From: Savagea sp.
Lineage (GTDB): Bacteria > Bacillota > Bacilli > Bacillales_A > Planococcaceae
Reading direction: 5' to 3'
NCBI GenBank assembly: GCA_030146155.1
Contig: JASLCF010000129.1
Span: forward strand, 1 to 24,219
Length of the DNA: 24,219 nucleotides
Every line of letters starts with the position of its first letter. The stretch's first letter is position 1. Below the pieces are notes generated by a model. That model searched no databases. It worked only from the letters and a program-made list of their open reading frames with translations, and was not told where the DNA came from. Made by a program: the position numbers and the translations under genes. Below are positions 23,092 through 24,219 of this stretch, in pieces.

Positions 23092-24004
23092 ATGGCAAAG
23101 ATAATTCGTGAACTTTTTGAAGGAAAATATTGGCAGAAGATATCTATGCGAATACAAAGCACCCTATACTAGTAGTAGGAGACAAATTAACTTCTACCAC
23201 ATTCAAATTTTAAAGAAATTCGACGACAAAAAGCGCTTATTGAGGAACGAGAAAATAAAGACGAGCCTATTATGTTGAAGCAAGAAGAACTTGATTATGA
23301 TAGCTTGAAACAATAGGTACGTGAATTTATAGTTATTTAACAAATCATTAATAAAGACACTTTAAATGACAATCATACATTTATCAATGAGTATGAGGAG
23401 ACGTTGAAGAAGTACAAAAATGAGATGGTTCGTTTACGCCTTGGTAATCAAATGAATGTTCCTTATTTATGAGACAATTGCTAGTCCTTTTATTAGAAAT
23501 GTATATTAAAGACGGTTCTAAATTAGAAGGATTAAAGAAAGAAGGGGGCGTTCTTGATTATGTATATCATCAAGCTATTCAAGTGAGCTTGAGTGCTGCA
23601 ACACTTACTATCCAATTAAATTTTAGTACACCTAAAATATTTCAAACTGCACTTGATGCTTTATTAATGAATATTGGAGAAAGTGAAATATCCTTAGCAG
23701 TTACGAATTGATTCTGAATACGTCCCTTTTACAAGAAGAAATGAAAATAACTATTTTGCAACATCATGAAAAGTTGAATGGTTCAGGTTACCCTTATGGA
23801 ATAAAATATTTAGAGGTTCAAGATATCACAAGAATATTTGAAAGTTATGATGTAGGGATTACAGTAAAATTAACAAATCAAATAATAGTCGTAGTGATTC
23901 AAATAAATCCAGAAAACAAATATTCGCCTCAATTTAAGGATATTGAAACGGGTAGAATCATTGATTTATCTAAAACGAAAGAAAGAATTTTAAAAAAGAT
24001 TTAA
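23092..24004 (+). pseudogene. Broken HD-GYP-type phosphohydrolase gene
   Basis: An ATG at 23092 with GAGGTGAAG upstream begins a gene now spread over all three frames. Recognisable pieces in order are: LAEDIYANTKHPILVVGDKL (frame shifted near 23125), HIQILKKFD (shifted near 23197), an acidic stretch with stops at 23314 (TAG), 23338 (TAA) and 23470 (TGA), a helical part at 23469-23711, then HHEKLNGSGYPYG, which matches the HHExxDGxGYP segment of HD-GYP cyclic-di-GMP phosphodiesterases. The usual HD pair in the helical part appears as MN. Sequence is missing before and after the HHE segment. The last codons overlap a weak A/T hairpin (23992-24012). Intact relatives degrade cyclic-di-GMP; this copy cannot be translated whole. 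Confidence 0.85.
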
Positions 24005-24020
24005 TCTTTTTTAAAAAAAG

Positions 24021-24049
24021 TTGACAAACTAAAAAAGCCGTGATAAGAT
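24021..24049 (+). promoter_or_regulatory. Ribosomal RNA operon promoter
   Basis: -35 TTGACA (24021-24026, perfect) and -10 TAAGAT (24044-24049) are 17 bases apart. An A-rich stretch immediately upstream (24004-24020) resembles an UP element. It drives the leader that runs out of the window. Confidence 0.88.
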
Positions 24050-24056
24050 TTAAGAG

Positions 24057-24219
24057 TTGCTAAAAACGAGTGACAAATGAACATTGAAAACTGAACAGCA
24101 AAATGTTGATGAAATAAACCGTTTCGTTTCACTAACCCCGTTAGTGAACGAGACAACAATTTGGACATCTATAACAAGATGCCAGCAAAATTTGAGCTAA
24201 CTCAAATTTCTCTTTTGAG
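24057..24219 (+). other. Pre-16S rRNA leader
   Basis: The predicted transcript starts near 24057. The conserved stretch CATTGAAAACTGAACA (24082-24097) is typical of Gram-positive rRNA operon leaders and spacers. AACATT/AATGTT (24080-24085 with 24101-24106), a 15-bp stem with one bulge (24121-24136 with 24140-24154) and a perfect 9-bp stem AAATTTGAG/CTCAAATTT (24188-24196 with 24201-24209) follow. The final TTTTGAG is what one expects at the 5' end of mature 16S rRNA, so the gene very probably begins at the window edge. The 16S body itself is not visible. Confidence 0.8.

Noticed and set aside
23469..23711. Separate small gene downstream of gyrA
   Set aside because: It is one fragment of the broken HD-GYP gene and joins in sense to the pieces before and after it.
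23708..24004. Separate 98-residue gene with HHEKLNGSGYP
   Set aside because: It lacks the N-terminal half of its domain, starts at TTG without a binding site, and continues the preceding fragment in another frame.
1..24219. CRISPR arrays, tRNA genes, intact insertion sequences, prophage genes
   Set aside because: Looked for on both strands; no regularly spaced repeats, cloverleaf sequences, intact transposase or phage genes were seen.

Overview
This window is the replication-origin region of an AT-rich, low-GC Gram-positive chromosome (Bacillota). Gene content and order fit a non-sporulating lactic-acid-type bacterium (Lactobacillales), perhaps Carnobacteriaceae; the family is an inference and no database search was possible. 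Twenty-three apparently intact protein genes were recognised, plus one clear pseudogene, a bipartite oriC and the promoter and leader of a ribosomal RNA operon that begins at or just past the right edge.

Left of oriC almost everything is on the minus strand, so transcription runs away from the origin with the fork. Moving outward from oriC: rpmH, rnpA, yidC, jag, mnmE, mnmG, rsmG, noc, parA, parB, mscS, a DUF951 gene, ychF, then rpsF-ssb-rpsR. The one exception is a plus-strand DUF3267 membrane zincin gene (2088-2615), which lies head-on to replication between ychF and rpsF. The first ~800 bases hold no intact gene; they show several inverted repeats, including a strongly structured GC-rich island at 556-651.

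The origin has two parts flanking dnaA. The upstream part (14113-14461) has a cluster of DnaA boxes and a strong dnaA promoter. The downstream part (15838-15987) has more boxes followed by a GC-rich clamp, a run of DnaA-trios and an AT-rich unwinding element. Right of oriC the plus-strand order is dnaA, dnaN, yaaA, recF, gyrB, gyrA, closed by a 22-bp perfect terminator. Next comes a multiply broken HD-GYP-type phosphohydrolase gene, then a consensus rRNA promoter and a hairpin-rich pre-16S leader.

Functionally the genes cover initiation (DnaA, DnaN), topology (GyrAB), repair (RecF, SSB), segregation and nucleoid occlusion (ParAB, Noc), tRNA and rRNA modification (MnmE, MnmG, RsmG), tRNA processing (RnpA), membrane insertion (YidC, Jag) and translation (L34, S6, S18, YchF). 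Eight genes are best read from GTG or TTG starts. No mobile element, CRISPR array, tRNA gene or clearly new system was seen. The most useful leads are the trio-type origin element, the decaying HD-GYP gene and the unexplained structured DNA at the left edge.
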